DNA of 64,000 nucleotides, from the NCBI GenBank assembly GCA_016716385.1, contig JADJWL010000008.1, positions 62,001 through 126,000 of the forward strand, given 5' to 3'. The stretch comes from Bryobacterales bacterium (GTDB taxonomy: Bacteria > Acidobacteriota > Terriglobia > Bryobacterales > Bryobacteraceae). Below the pieces are notes generated by a model. The model was not told where the DNA came from. It worked only from the letters and a program-made list of their open reading frames with translations, and searched no databases. A program made the translations under genes and the position numbers. Of this stretch, positions 53,739 through 61,373 are shown one piece after another; position 1 is the stretch's first letter, and every line of letters starts with the position of its first letter.

Positions 53739-54650
53739 TTACTGCCGGTGCTTCTGCACGGACTGTTTCAGGTGCTCCGTAAACGCTTCCATCGCTTTCG
53801 ATAAGTATCGCCGTTGGAGGCGGATATAGCCGACCCGGCGGCTGGCCTTGGGGTCGATCTCGATGAGCTTGCAGCCCGCACTCAAACTCCGCGCCATCTC
53901 CGGCACAATGCTGACCCCGAACCCCGCCCGGATCAACTCGAAAATGGTCAGAAACTGGTCCGCTTCGAACTGTCCCGCGAAGCGCGCCCTGGCTCGGCTG
54001 CACACGGCGAGCGTCTCGTCCCGCAGGCAGTGGCCGTCTTTGAGGATGACGAGCCGCTCTTCGGAAACACGTCGCAGTTGCACCTTTTCGGCCGGGGCCA
54101 GGGGGTGTCCCTCCGGAACTGCCAGATACAGGGCGTCACGGAATAGTTCTTTCATCACCAGCCCGGAGCCCTCCACCGGCAGGCTCACGACGGCAACGTC
54201 GAGCATCCCGTCGAGCACCTGATCGACCAGTTCCGCGGTCGTGCCTTCGCGCACGTGCAGATCGACGTCGCGGTAGCGCTCCGTGAACCCCTTCAGGAGC
54301 GGAGCGAGGAAGTACGGCAGGATCGTCGGGATTGCGCCCACCCGCAGGGGGCCGTGCACCCCTTCCCGTGCCTGTTCGAAACGGTCCGCCAGCGCCGCGG
54401 CGTCCTCGAGCAGCGCCTGCGCTTTGCCGAGAATCGCTTCGCCCAGGGGCGTGAGCTCGATCCTCCGGTTCAATCGTTCGAATAGCGCCGCGCCCAGGCC
54501 CTGCTCGAGCCTCGCAATCTGCTCGGATAACGAAGGCTGTGCGATCCCCAGATCTTCGGCAGCCTTGGTGAAGCTGCCCATCCGCGCCAGTGCGCAGAAG
54601 TACTCCAGTTGCCGCAGATCGAAGCCGCGTACCCGGGTTGTCTGTGCCAT
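53739..54650 (-). CDS. oxyR: OxyR-type LysR regulator
   Basis: 303 aa from the ATG at 54650. N-terminal LysR HTH (MGSFTKAAEDLGIAQPSLSEQIARLE, split for reading). The redox pair is visible: DGHCLRDETLAVCSR, with two Cys nine residues apart, as in OxyR C199/C208. Divergent from an exported catalase-peroxidase, the classic oxyR-katG arrangement, so it is expected to sense peroxide and activate katG. Confidence 0.9.
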   Translation of the reverse strand: MAQTTRVRGFDLRQLEYFCALARMGSFTKAAEDLGIAQPSLSEQIARLEQGLGAALFERLNRRIELTPLGEAILGKAQALLEDAAALADRFEQAREGVHGPLRVGAIPTILPYFLAPLLKGFTERYRDVDLHVREGTTAELVDQVLDGMLDVAVVSLPVEGSGLVMKELFRDALYLAVPEGHPLAPAEKVQLRRVSEERLVILKDGHCLRDETLAVCSRARARFAGQFEADQFLTIFELIRAGFGVSIVPEMARSLSAGCKLIEIDPKASRRVGYIRLQRRYLSKAMEAFTEHLKQSVQKHRQ

Positions 54651-54667
54651 AGGAAAGTCCGATCTGC

Positions 54668-54698
54668 ATGATAGTCCCAATCGTGTTGACCTATGTCA
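54668..54698. promoter_or_regulatory. Likely OxyR site between oxyR and katG
   Basis: ATAG (54671-54674) and CTAT (54691-54694) form a LysR-type interrupted dyad within TGATAG...CTATGTCA. OxyR sites are built of ATAG/CTAT quarter-sites. It overlaps the -35 of the katG promoter. Confidence 0.5.
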
Positions 54699-54715
54699 AG
54701 CCCCGGCCATACACT
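54686..54715 (+). promoter_or_regulatory. katG promoter
   Basis: TTGACC (54686-54691), 18 nt, TACACT (54710-54715). The ATG follows 7 nt later and no ribosome binding site is present, so transcription would start at or just before the start codon. Confidence 0.5.
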
Positions 54716-54722
54716 TGGCAGT

Positions 54723-56942
54723 ATGAAGAACCGGAAGCCAAATTCCACCGTCCTCACGGTGGCAGCGGCGTTGTTCTCGCTGACCCAGGCCGTCAGCGCT
54801 CAGATGCCCCAACCCAATCAGTTCTGGTGGCCTGAGAAACTCGATCTCTCCCCGCTTCGCCAGCACTCCGTGGAGTCCAACCCGTTGGGCAGGGACTTCA
54901 ACTACGCGAAGGAGTTCGCCACGCTTGACCTCAAGGCCGTCAAACAGGACATCGCGAAAGCACTCACGACGTCCCAGGATTGGTGGCCGGCCGATTACGG
55001 ACACTACGGCCCCCTGATCATCCGGATGTCCTGGCATAGCGCGGGTACGTACCGCACGATGGACGGCCGCGGCGGCGCCGATGGCGGCCAGCAGCGCTTC
55101 GATCCCCTCAACAGTTGGCCGGACAACGCCAACCTGGACAAGGCCCGGCGCGTGCTCTGGCCCGTGAAGCAGAAATACGGCCGGAAGCTGTCCTGGGGCG
55201 ATCTGATGGTGCTGGCCGGCAATGTCGCGCTGGAGTCAATGGGATTCAAGACGTTCGGCTTCGCCGGAGGCCGCGCCGACGACTGGGAGCCTGACCTGGT
55301 CTACTGGGGCCCCGAAAAGAAGTGGCTGGACGACCAGCGCTACAGTGGGGACCGGCAGTTGAAGAAGCCGCTGGCGGCTGTCCAGATGGGCCTCATCTAC
55401 GTGAATCCGGAAGGGCCGAACGGCAAGCCGGATCCGCTGCTGGCCGCCAAGGATATCCGTGAGACTTTTGGCCGCATGGCGATGAACGACGAGGAAACCG
55501 TCGCTCTGATTGCCGGCGGGCATACGTTCGGCAAAGGGCATGGCGCGCACCCTCCGGACAAGTGCGTTGGAGCGGAGCCAGCGGCCGCCGGCATCGAACA
55601 GCAGGGCTTCGGCTGGGAGAATAAGTGTGGCAAAGGCAACGCCGGTGACACCGTCACCAGTGGTTTGGAGGGTGCCTGGACCTCGACTCCGACCAGGTGG
55701 TCGTCGCAGTACCTGGACAATCTTTTCAACTGGGATTGGGTCCAGACGAAGACACCTGCCGGAGCCATCATCTGGGTTCCCTCGCACGAACAGGGGCGCA
55801 ACCTGGTCCCTGACGCGCACGATCCCGCCAAGCGCCACGCCCCGATCATGTTCACGACCGACCTTTCGTTGAAGTTCGATCCAAGCTACCGGGCAATTTC
55901 GATGCGCTTCCGCGAGAATCCGGAGGAATTCCGCCTCGCGTTTGCCAAGGCGTGGTTCAAGCTCACCCATCGCGATCTGGGCCCGCGCGCCCGCTACATC
56001 GGTCCGGAGGTTCCTTCCGAAGAGTTGATCTGGCAGGATCCGGTCCCCAAGGTCGATCATCCGCTGGTCAACGCAAAGGACATTGCGGAACTGAAGTCCA
56101 GGATTCTGGCGTCTGGCTTGACCGTGCCCGAACTGGTCCGGACGGCCTGGGCGTCGGCGGCATCGTTTCGTGGCTCCGACATGCGAGGCGGCGCAAACGG
56201 CGCGCGCATCCGGCTTGCGCCGCAAAAGGACTGGCAGGTCAATAATCCGGCTGAGTTGTCCAAGGTGTTGCAGCGCCTGGAGGGCATCCAGCAGGACTTC
56301 AACCGTGCGCAGTCCCGCGGAAAGAAGATCTCCCTGGCCGACCTGATCGTTCTGGGCGGAAGCGCCGCAGTCGAGAAGGCCGCTAAGGATGCGGGACACA
56401 CGGTTCAGGTTCCCTTCACTGCGGGACGCACGGACGCATCGCAGGCGCAGACCGATGTGGAATCCTTCGCCGCGCTGGAACCGGCGGCGGATGGCTTCCG
56501 CAATTACTACCGTGCGGGTCAGAGTCTGTCGCCGGCGGAAGCACTCGTCGACAAGGCGAACCTGCTCAGCCTGACCGTGCCTGAAATGACGGTTCTGGTC
56601 GGCGGCATGCGGGCCCTGAATGCCAATACCGGCCAGGCCGCGCATGGAGTGCTCACCAGCCGGCCCGGAACGTTGAGCAATGACTTCTTCGTGAACCTGC
56701 TCGACATGTCGACCAAGTGGAGCAAGTCCGCAGCCACCGAAGGCCTGTACGAGGGAAGCGATCGCAAGACCGGCCAGGTCAAGTGGACGGCGACTCCTGT
56801 CGATTTGATCTTCGGATCGAACTCCGAGCTGCGCACGATCGCCGAGGTCTACGGCTCGGCCGACGGCAAAGAGAAGTTGGTGCAGGACTTCGCGAAGGCC
56901 TGGGCCAAGGTAATGACCCTCGACCGCTTCGACCTGCGCTAA
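54723..56942 (+). CDS. katG: Exported catalase-peroxidase
   Basis: 739 aa from the ATG at 54723. It has a signal peptide (MKNRKPNSTVLTVAAALFS...QAVSA), which cytoplasmic KatG lacks. Heme-site WHSAGTYR, and the Trp-Tyr-Met crosslink residues in MSWHSAG, LIYVNPEG and GRMAMND. Proximal His in GGHTFGKGHG; the duplicated C-terminal domain is intact. A periplasmic peroxide scavenger, like KatP of E. coli O157. Ends in a clear intrinsic terminator. Confidence 0.94.
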   Translation: MKNRKPNSTVLTVAAALFSLTQAVSAQMPQPNQFWWPEKLDLSPLRQHSVESNPLGRDFNYAKEFATLDLKAVKQDIAKALTTSQDWWPADYGHYGPLIIRMSWHSAGTYRTMDGRGGADGGQQRFDPLNSWPDNANLDKARRVLWPVKQKYGRKLSWGDLMVLAGNVALESMGFKTFGFAGGRADDWEPDLVYWGPEKKWLDDQRYSGDRQLKKPLAAVQMGLIYVNPEGPNGKPDPLLAAKDIRETFGRMAMNDEETVALIAGGHTFGKGHGAHPPDKCVGAEPAAAGIEQQGFGWENKCGKGNAGDTVTSGLEGAWTSTPTRWSSQYLDNLFNWDWVQTKTPAGAIIWVPSHEQGRNLVPDAHDPAKRHAPIMFTTDLSLKFDPSYRAISMRFRENPEEFRLAFAKAWFKLTHRDLGPRARYIGPEVPSEELIWQDPVPKVDHPLVNAKDIAELKSRILASGLTVPELVRTAWASAASFRGSDMRGGANGARIRLAPQKDWQVNNPAELSKVLQRLEGIQQDFNRAQSRGKKISLADLIVLGGSAAVEKAAKDAGHTVQVPFTAGRTDASQAQTDVESFAALEPAADGFRNYYRAGQSLSPAEALVDKANLLSLTVPEMTVLVGGMRALNANTGQAAHGVLTSRPGTLSNDFFVNLLDMSTKWSKSAATEGLYEGSDRKTGQVKWTATPVDLIFGSNSELRTIAEVYGSADGKEKLVQDFAKAWAKVMTLDRFDLR

Positions 56943-56960
56943 GGGGAAGAACAAGCCCAA

Positions 56961-56996
56961 CGAACGGCGGCGCGATCAGCCGCCGTTCGCTTTTTT
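56961..56996 (+). terminator. Intrinsic terminator of katG
   Basis: CGAACGGCGGC-gcgatca-GCCGCCGTTCG, an 11-bp perfect stem with a 7-nt loop, then C and TTTTTT. 18 bp after the katG stop. Confidence 0.93.
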
Positions 56997-57237
56997 CATG
57001 AACTTGTTGCAAGCCGGGCTTTGCATAGCTTGCACCATGTCACCGCACGCCGGATCCAGCCGGTGGAGGCTCGCTCGGCCCTCCCCCTGGACACGCAGTT
57101 CACGGTCTACTCCCGTCAAGCCTCACAGGATTGATTGATTCAGCCGCCTGTCGCCCGCCGCGCCGGACTTGCTGGGGCCGCTCAGGACGAGGGCGGGCTA
57201 TAGGGTCACTTCGCCGAGGGTTGGCCTCCCTGCATTT
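56997..57237. other. Non-coding stretch after the katG terminator
   Basis: About 240 bp between the katG terminator and the motif before the M20 hydrolase gene. No gene, RNA or repeat is recognised; it leads into the promoter/operator of the next locus. Confidence 0.5.
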
Positions 57238-57254
57238 TTCAGTTACCGTAATTA
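57238..57254. promoter_or_regulatory. Putative ROK operator, copy 1
   Basis: TTCAGTTACCGTAATTA matches 14 of 17 bases with 61343-61359. The core TTACCGTAA is a near-palindrome. It lies 26-43 nt before the possible start codons of the M20 hydrolase gene (TTG 57271, GTG 57280). Confidence 0.55.
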
Positions 57255-57279
57255 GTGGTAGCCGGAGGGATTGCATCGA

Positions 57280-58593
57280 GTGCCAAGACTGCCTGAAATG
57301 ATCACGAAAGAAGAAGAGGCGGCCGATGCGGCTGTTCAGGAGCATCTGCCGTATCTCGTTCGGATACTGCAGGAACTAGTCCGGACACCGTCGGAAAACA
57401 GGCCGCCCTTCGGGAACGAAGGGCCCTGCCAGGAGAAGTTCGCGTCGTGTCTTGCCGAGTTGGATGTGCGTCCGGATATGTATCAGGTCGATTCGGTTCC
57501 CGGTCTGGACAGCCACCCCTTGTACCGCCCGGGGCGCGACTATGCAGGGCGGACGAATGTGAACGGTGTGCTTCGGGGCGTGGGAGGCGGACGGTCGCTG
57601 GTCTTATCGGGACACATGGATACCGTTCCGGCCCACACGCCGATGGAATGGCGGCATGCGCCGTTCGGCGCAGAGATTACGGGCGGGTGCCTCTACGGTC
57701 GGGGGGCGTGGGATATGAAGGCGGGCATCGCGATGAATCTGGCCGTCGTGCGGGCGTTGCGCCAATCCGGAGTCCGGCTGGCTGGGGATCTGATTGTGGA
57801 GAGCGTCGCGGATGAAGAGTTCGGGGGGGTCAATGGAACGCTCGCCGCCCGGTTGCGAGGCTATCTGGCGGACGGCGCGGTAATCGGCGAACCAACCTCG
57901 CTCCGGATCTGCCCCGCCCAGCGCGGCGGACGAATCGTTCACATCGAACTGTTCGGAGATGGTGGAATCCTGCAGGGCGGCGCTGCAGCCGCCGGTATCG
58001 CGGAACAGTTAGCCTACTTGCTGAGGCGGTTCCATATCCTGTCAGAAAGGCGCCGCAGCCGCGTCCTGCTCGACCCCTACTATGCCTATTGTACGAACCC
58101 ATTCGCTGTCAGTGTCACCAACGTGTCGACGGGCGAGTGGGGCTGGACGCAGCCGATTGCCGTGGCCGAGCGCTGCCGCATCGAGATCGCCTGGCAGGCC
58201 ATGCCGTCGGAGCCTGAAGCAGAGGTCGAGGCCGAATTCAGGGCCTGGTGGAGGGAGACCATCGGAAACCGTCCGGATCTGTTCGGCTCCGAGCCCCGCG
58301 TGGAGTCGCCGATCGCCTGGATCCCCGGCTGTGCGATTTCGCCGGATTCGCCGCTGGTTCAGGAGTTCGCGCGTTCGGCCGAATCCGTGGGTCTGACTCC
58401 ACCCATCGAGGGTCTGGATGCTCCGAGCGACATGTACATCTTCCAGCTCGGCTTCGGCATTCCGGCCATCATGTGGGGGCCCGCGGGCGGGCGGGCGCAT
58501 CAGGCCGATGAGTTTGTCGAACTCGACTCGCTCCTGCGCGCCACAAGGGCACTGATGCGGTTCGTCCTGCGTTGGTGCAAAGTGGCATCATGA
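57280..58593 (+). CDS. M20-family metallohydrolase (ArgE/DapE-like)
   Basis: 437 aa from the GTG at 57280, about 10 nt after GGAGGG; TTG 57271 and ATG 57298 are alternatives. Di-metal ligands: SGHMDTVPAH, WDMKAG, VADEEFGG, VIGEPT and GGRAHQADEF. The dimerisation lid lies between. It cleaves an N-acyl or peptide bond of a small imported or exported substrate. Its stop overlaps the APC permease start (ATGA), so uptake and hydrolysis seem linked. Confidence 0.9.
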   Translation: MPRLPEMITKEEEAADAAVQEHLPYLVRILQELVRTPSENRPPFGNEGPCQEKFASCLAELDVRPDMYQVDSVPGLDSHPLYRPGRDYAGRTNVNGVLRGVGGGRSLVLSGHMDTVPAHTPMEWRHAPFGAEITGGCLYGRGAWDMKAGIAMNLAVVRALRQSGVRLAGDLIVESVADEEFGGVNGTLAARLRGYLADGAVIGEPTSLRICPAQRGGRIVHIELFGDGGILQGGAAAAGIAEQLAYLLRRFHILSERRRSRVLLDPYYAYCTNPFAVSVTNVSTGEWGWTQPIAVAERCRIEIAWQAMPSEPEAEVEAEFRAWWRETIGNRPDLFGSEPRVESPIAWIPGCAISPDSPLVQEFARSAESVGLTPPIEGLDAPSDMYIFQLGFGIPAIMWGPAGGRAHQADEFVELDSLLRATRALMRFVLRWCKVAS

Positions 58594-59951
58594 CGGGCAA
58601 CCTCAGGCGAGTGATGACGTTCCGCCACCTGGCGCTGTTCGGCATCACGTTCGTGACGCCAACCGCACCGTTTCCGATGTTTGGTATCGTCAGCAGCGTC
58701 TCCCATGGACACATGGCGCTGGCCTATTCCATCGCCTTGGGCGCGATGGTCCTCACGGCCATCAGCTACGGACGCATGGCCGGCGCGTTCCCCAACGCCG
58801 GATCCGCCTATAGCTACACACGCCGGACGATTCATCCCCTGGCGGGTTTTCTGACGGGATGGACGTTGCTCCTGGACTATGTCCTCCTGCCGTTGATGAG
58901 CGTCATCTACCTGGCCCTCACGGCGGCGCGCTTCCTGCCCACGGTGCCCTACGGAGTGTGGCTGGTTTCGTTCGCGGCGCTCACGACGGGCCTCAACCTG
59001 TTCGGCTTGAAGATCACGAACAGGGCGAACGTGATCATGACCGGCCTGATGACCGCCGTGGTGGCCGCATTCTTTGCCTTGGCCGCCGTCGCGTTGCGCG
59101 CCGGCGCGGGCGAGGGAGTCCTGCTGAGTTCCAAGCCGTTCTACAACCCGGCGGAGTTCGACGTCAGCCGGGTCATGGCAGCGAGTGCAATCGCAGGGTT
59201 CAGCTTTCTCGGCTTCGACGGCATCAGCACGCTGGCGGAAGACGCCCGCGACCCACGCCGGGACATCGGGCGGGCGACGATCGCCGTGTGTCTCCTCTGC
59301 GGTGCCCTGTTCATCGCTCAAGCGTACCTCGGACAACTGGCGTGGCCGGATTTTCGCAGCTTCCCCCAGGTCGACACGGCGTTTCTCGATCTATCACAAC
59401 GCATTGGTGGCCACCCGTTCCTGGCTGTCGTTTCCTTCATCCTGGTTGTGGCTGGCCTGGCCAGCGCCATCAGCGGGCAGGTGAGCGCGGCCCGGCTCCT
59501 GCTCGGCATGGAGCGCGACCGGACGCTTCCGACCCGGATCTTCACCTACATCCACCCGACATACTCGACGCCCTCCTATGGCATACTGGCGATGGGGCTC
59601 GTCACCATGGCGGGAGGATTCGTCTTCTCCTTCCAACTGGCAGCCGAGGCGATCAACTTCGGAGCTCTCCTGGGCTTCATGGGAGTCAACCTAAGCGTCA
59701 TCGCGCATTACTACATCCGCGGACAAAATCGTGGAGCTACCGGTATAGCGGCGAATCTGTTGATGCCAGGCGCCGGAGTGCTGGTTTGCCTGTACCTTTT
59801 CCTGAACCTGTCGATGTCCGCCAAGACGATCGGCGCGATCTGGTGCGCGCTGGGCGGTGTTTACCTCGTCTGGCGGACCCGTGGATTCCAGCAGCCTCTT
59901 CCCGAGTTGGCGAGTGAACCTGTAAAGGAGCCTTCCCAGTTGAACCGATGA
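58590..59951 (+). CDS. APC-superfamily amino acid permease
   Basis: 453 aa from the ATG at 58590. About 12 hydrophobic helices; the first carries the APC substrate motif region (FGITFVTPTAPFPMFGI). AYSYTRRTIHPLAGFLTGW and IAGFSFLGFDGISTLAEDARDPRRDIGRA are typical of amino-acid/polyamine transporters. Coupled by overlap to the M20 hydrolase; probably imports the substrate or the product of that enzyme. Confidence 0.9.
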   Translation: MTGNLRRVMTFRHLALFGITFVTPTAPFPMFGIVSSVSHGHMALAYSIALGAMVLTAISYGRMAGAFPNAGSAYSYTRRTIHPLAGFLTGWTLLLDYVLLPLMSVIYLALTAARFLPTVPYGVWLVSFAALTTGLNLFGLKITNRANVIMTGLMTAVVAAFFALAAVALRAGAGEGVLLSSKPFYNPAEFDVSRVMAASAIAGFSFLGFDGISTLAEDARDPRRDIGRATIAVCLLCGALFIAQAYLGQLAWPDFRSFPQVDTAFLDLSQRIGGHPFLAVVSFILVVAGLASAISGQVSAARLLLGMERDRTLPTRIFTYIHPTYSTPSYGILAMGLVTMAGGFVFSFQLAAEAINFGALLGFMGVNLSVIAHYYIRGQNRGATGIAANLLMPGAGVLVCLYLFLNLSMSAKTIGAIWCALGGVYLVWRTRGFQQPLPELASEPVKEPSQLNR

Positions 59952-59992
59952 CGCAAGTTCGGCAGTTTTCTATGCCTTGGCGGCTGAGTTAG

Positions 59993-61294
59993 ATGCCCGC
60001 GATCACATTCACGACACGAGGCGGACTCGACAAATCCACCCTGCGCCAGGCCAATGAACGGCTGATTCTCAGCACAATCCGGCAGAACCCGGCGGTATCG
60101 CGGGCGGATATCGTCCGCATTACCGGACTCTCGCCAAGTTCGGTCACGTTCATTGTCAGCCGCCTGCGCCGCGAGGGTTTGGTTTCGGAAGAAGCGCGGG
60201 GCAGCCGGGCTGTGGTCGGCCGCCAGCCGATCGGCCTTCGGCTGATTCCCGATGCGCGGCTCGCAGTCGGCTTGGACATCACGCTATCCGGCGCGCGCAT
60301 CGCCGTCGGTGATCTTTCGGACACAATCGTTGCACGGCGCCACGTGCCCTGGACCGCCAACTACAATGTCTTCTTTGACAGGATCCATTCCCACCTGCAC
60401 CAGATACTGGAACCGCTGGGCGCCGGCAGGGCGCTCGGCGTTGGTGTGACGCTTCCGGGTTTCATCGACCGGAAGACCGGCAAAGTCATTGCCGCCGAAA
60501 ATCTGAACTGGTTCGGCGTGGAGGCAGGAAGTCTGATCCGCCGCGATTTGGCGGTTCCGTTCTATTTCGAAAACATGGCGAAAGCCTCCGCGGTGGCGGA
60601 GATGTGGAGTTCCCAGCGCGACGTGACGCCCCTGCGTGACTTCGTCTTCGTCTCCTGCCGTAGCGGACTTGGCACAGGCGTGATCATCAACGGGCAAGTC
60701 CTCCAGGGTACCGATTCGGCGGCTTCCGAGTTTGGCCATGTTTCGATCAATCCGCAGGGAATCCGCTGCCCCTGCGGAAACGTGGGCTGCTGGGAGCGGT
60801 ATGCCTCTGACCTGGCTCTTTCCGAACGGTACGCCGCTCGGGTGCGCTCCGGCCAAGGCACGGCAGACTCGGTGCAGATCGCTGCCCTGGCCCGCAAGGG
60901 CGACCGAGACGCGATGGAGGTGATTCAGGAGACAGCCCACTTCGTCGGCCTCGGGTTCGTCAACCTGATCGTGACTCTCAACCCTGAAGCGATTATCGTC
61001 GGGGACTTCCTGAGCGAGGCATGGGACCTGCTGGAAGAAACGGTCTGGGCCACGGTCCGCAGCAGGGTCCCGGCTTACTGCCTCCCCAATGTTCGCATCG
61101 TCCGCTCGCGCCACGGTTCTGAGGCCTCCCTCGTGGGGGGCGCTGTCCCTGGTGATGATGAATTTCTTTCAGAGATTCGATCACGGCTCCAGGGGGCGCC
61201 GTCCCAGTCCGGTCGTCATTCGCGCGACCGGATAACGTATCCCGCAGAGTCTGGTGATCCACCCTGGATCGAGGCGGAGAAGCAGCGCCGGTGA
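59993..61294 (+). CDS. ROK-family transcriptional repressor
   Basis: 433 aa. N-terminal winged HTH (NERLILSTIRQNPAVSRADIV, then GLSPSSVTFIVSRL). The ROK domain follows, with the zinc motif CPCGNVGCWERYAS and GLGTGVIINGQVLQGTDSAASEFGHV (split for reading). The kinase-site Asp region is VGVTLPGF rather than a clear DxGGT. About 25 C-terminal residues are extra. It likely binds the motif found before the M20 and GH42-like genes, with a sugar as inducer. Confidence 0.9.
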   Translation: MPAITFTTRGGLDKSTLRQANERLILSTIRQNPAVSRADIVRITGLSPSSVTFIVSRLRREGLVSEEARGSRAVVGRQPIGLRLIPDARLAVGLDITLSGARIAVGDLSDTIVARRHVPWTANYNVFFDRIHSHLHQILEPLGAGRALGVGVTLPGFIDRKTGKVIAAENLNWFGVEAGSLIRRDLAVPFYFENMAKASAVAEMWSSQRDVTPLRDFVFVSCRSGLGTGVIINGQVLQGTDSAASEFGHVSINPQGIRCPCGNVGCWERYASDLALSERYAARVRSGQGTADSVQIAALARKGDRDAMEVIQETAHFVGLGFVNLIVTLNPEAIIVGDFLSEAWDLLEETVWATVRSRVPAYCLPNVRIVRSRHGSEASLVGGAVPGDDEFLSEIRSRLQGAPSQSGRHSRDRITYPAESGDPPWIEAEKQRR

Positions 61295-61315
61295 GCAGGG
61301 CATCCGAGACTAGGG

Positions 61316-61344
61316 TTGACACAGTCGTCTCGGGTCGTTATATT
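61316..61344 (+). promoter_or_regulatory. Strong promoter of the GH42-like gene
   Basis: TTGACA (61316-61321), exactly 17 nt, TATATT (61339-61344). It is the best sigma-70 match seen in the window. The operator-like motif overlaps its end, which fits repression. Confidence 0.8.
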
Positions 61345-61359
61345 CAGTTATCGTATTAA
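61343..61359. promoter_or_regulatory. Putative ROK operator, copy 2
   Basis: TTCAGTTATCGTATTAA, 14 of 17 bases shared with 57238-57254. It overlaps the last two bases of the -10 and the transcription start, so a bound protein would block the promoter. Confidence 0.6.
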
Positions 61360-61373
61360 ATAAAGGGTAAGTA

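Noticed and set aside
55236..56960. 574-codon minus-strand frame in katG
   Set aside because: Antisense of a complete catalase-peroxidase.
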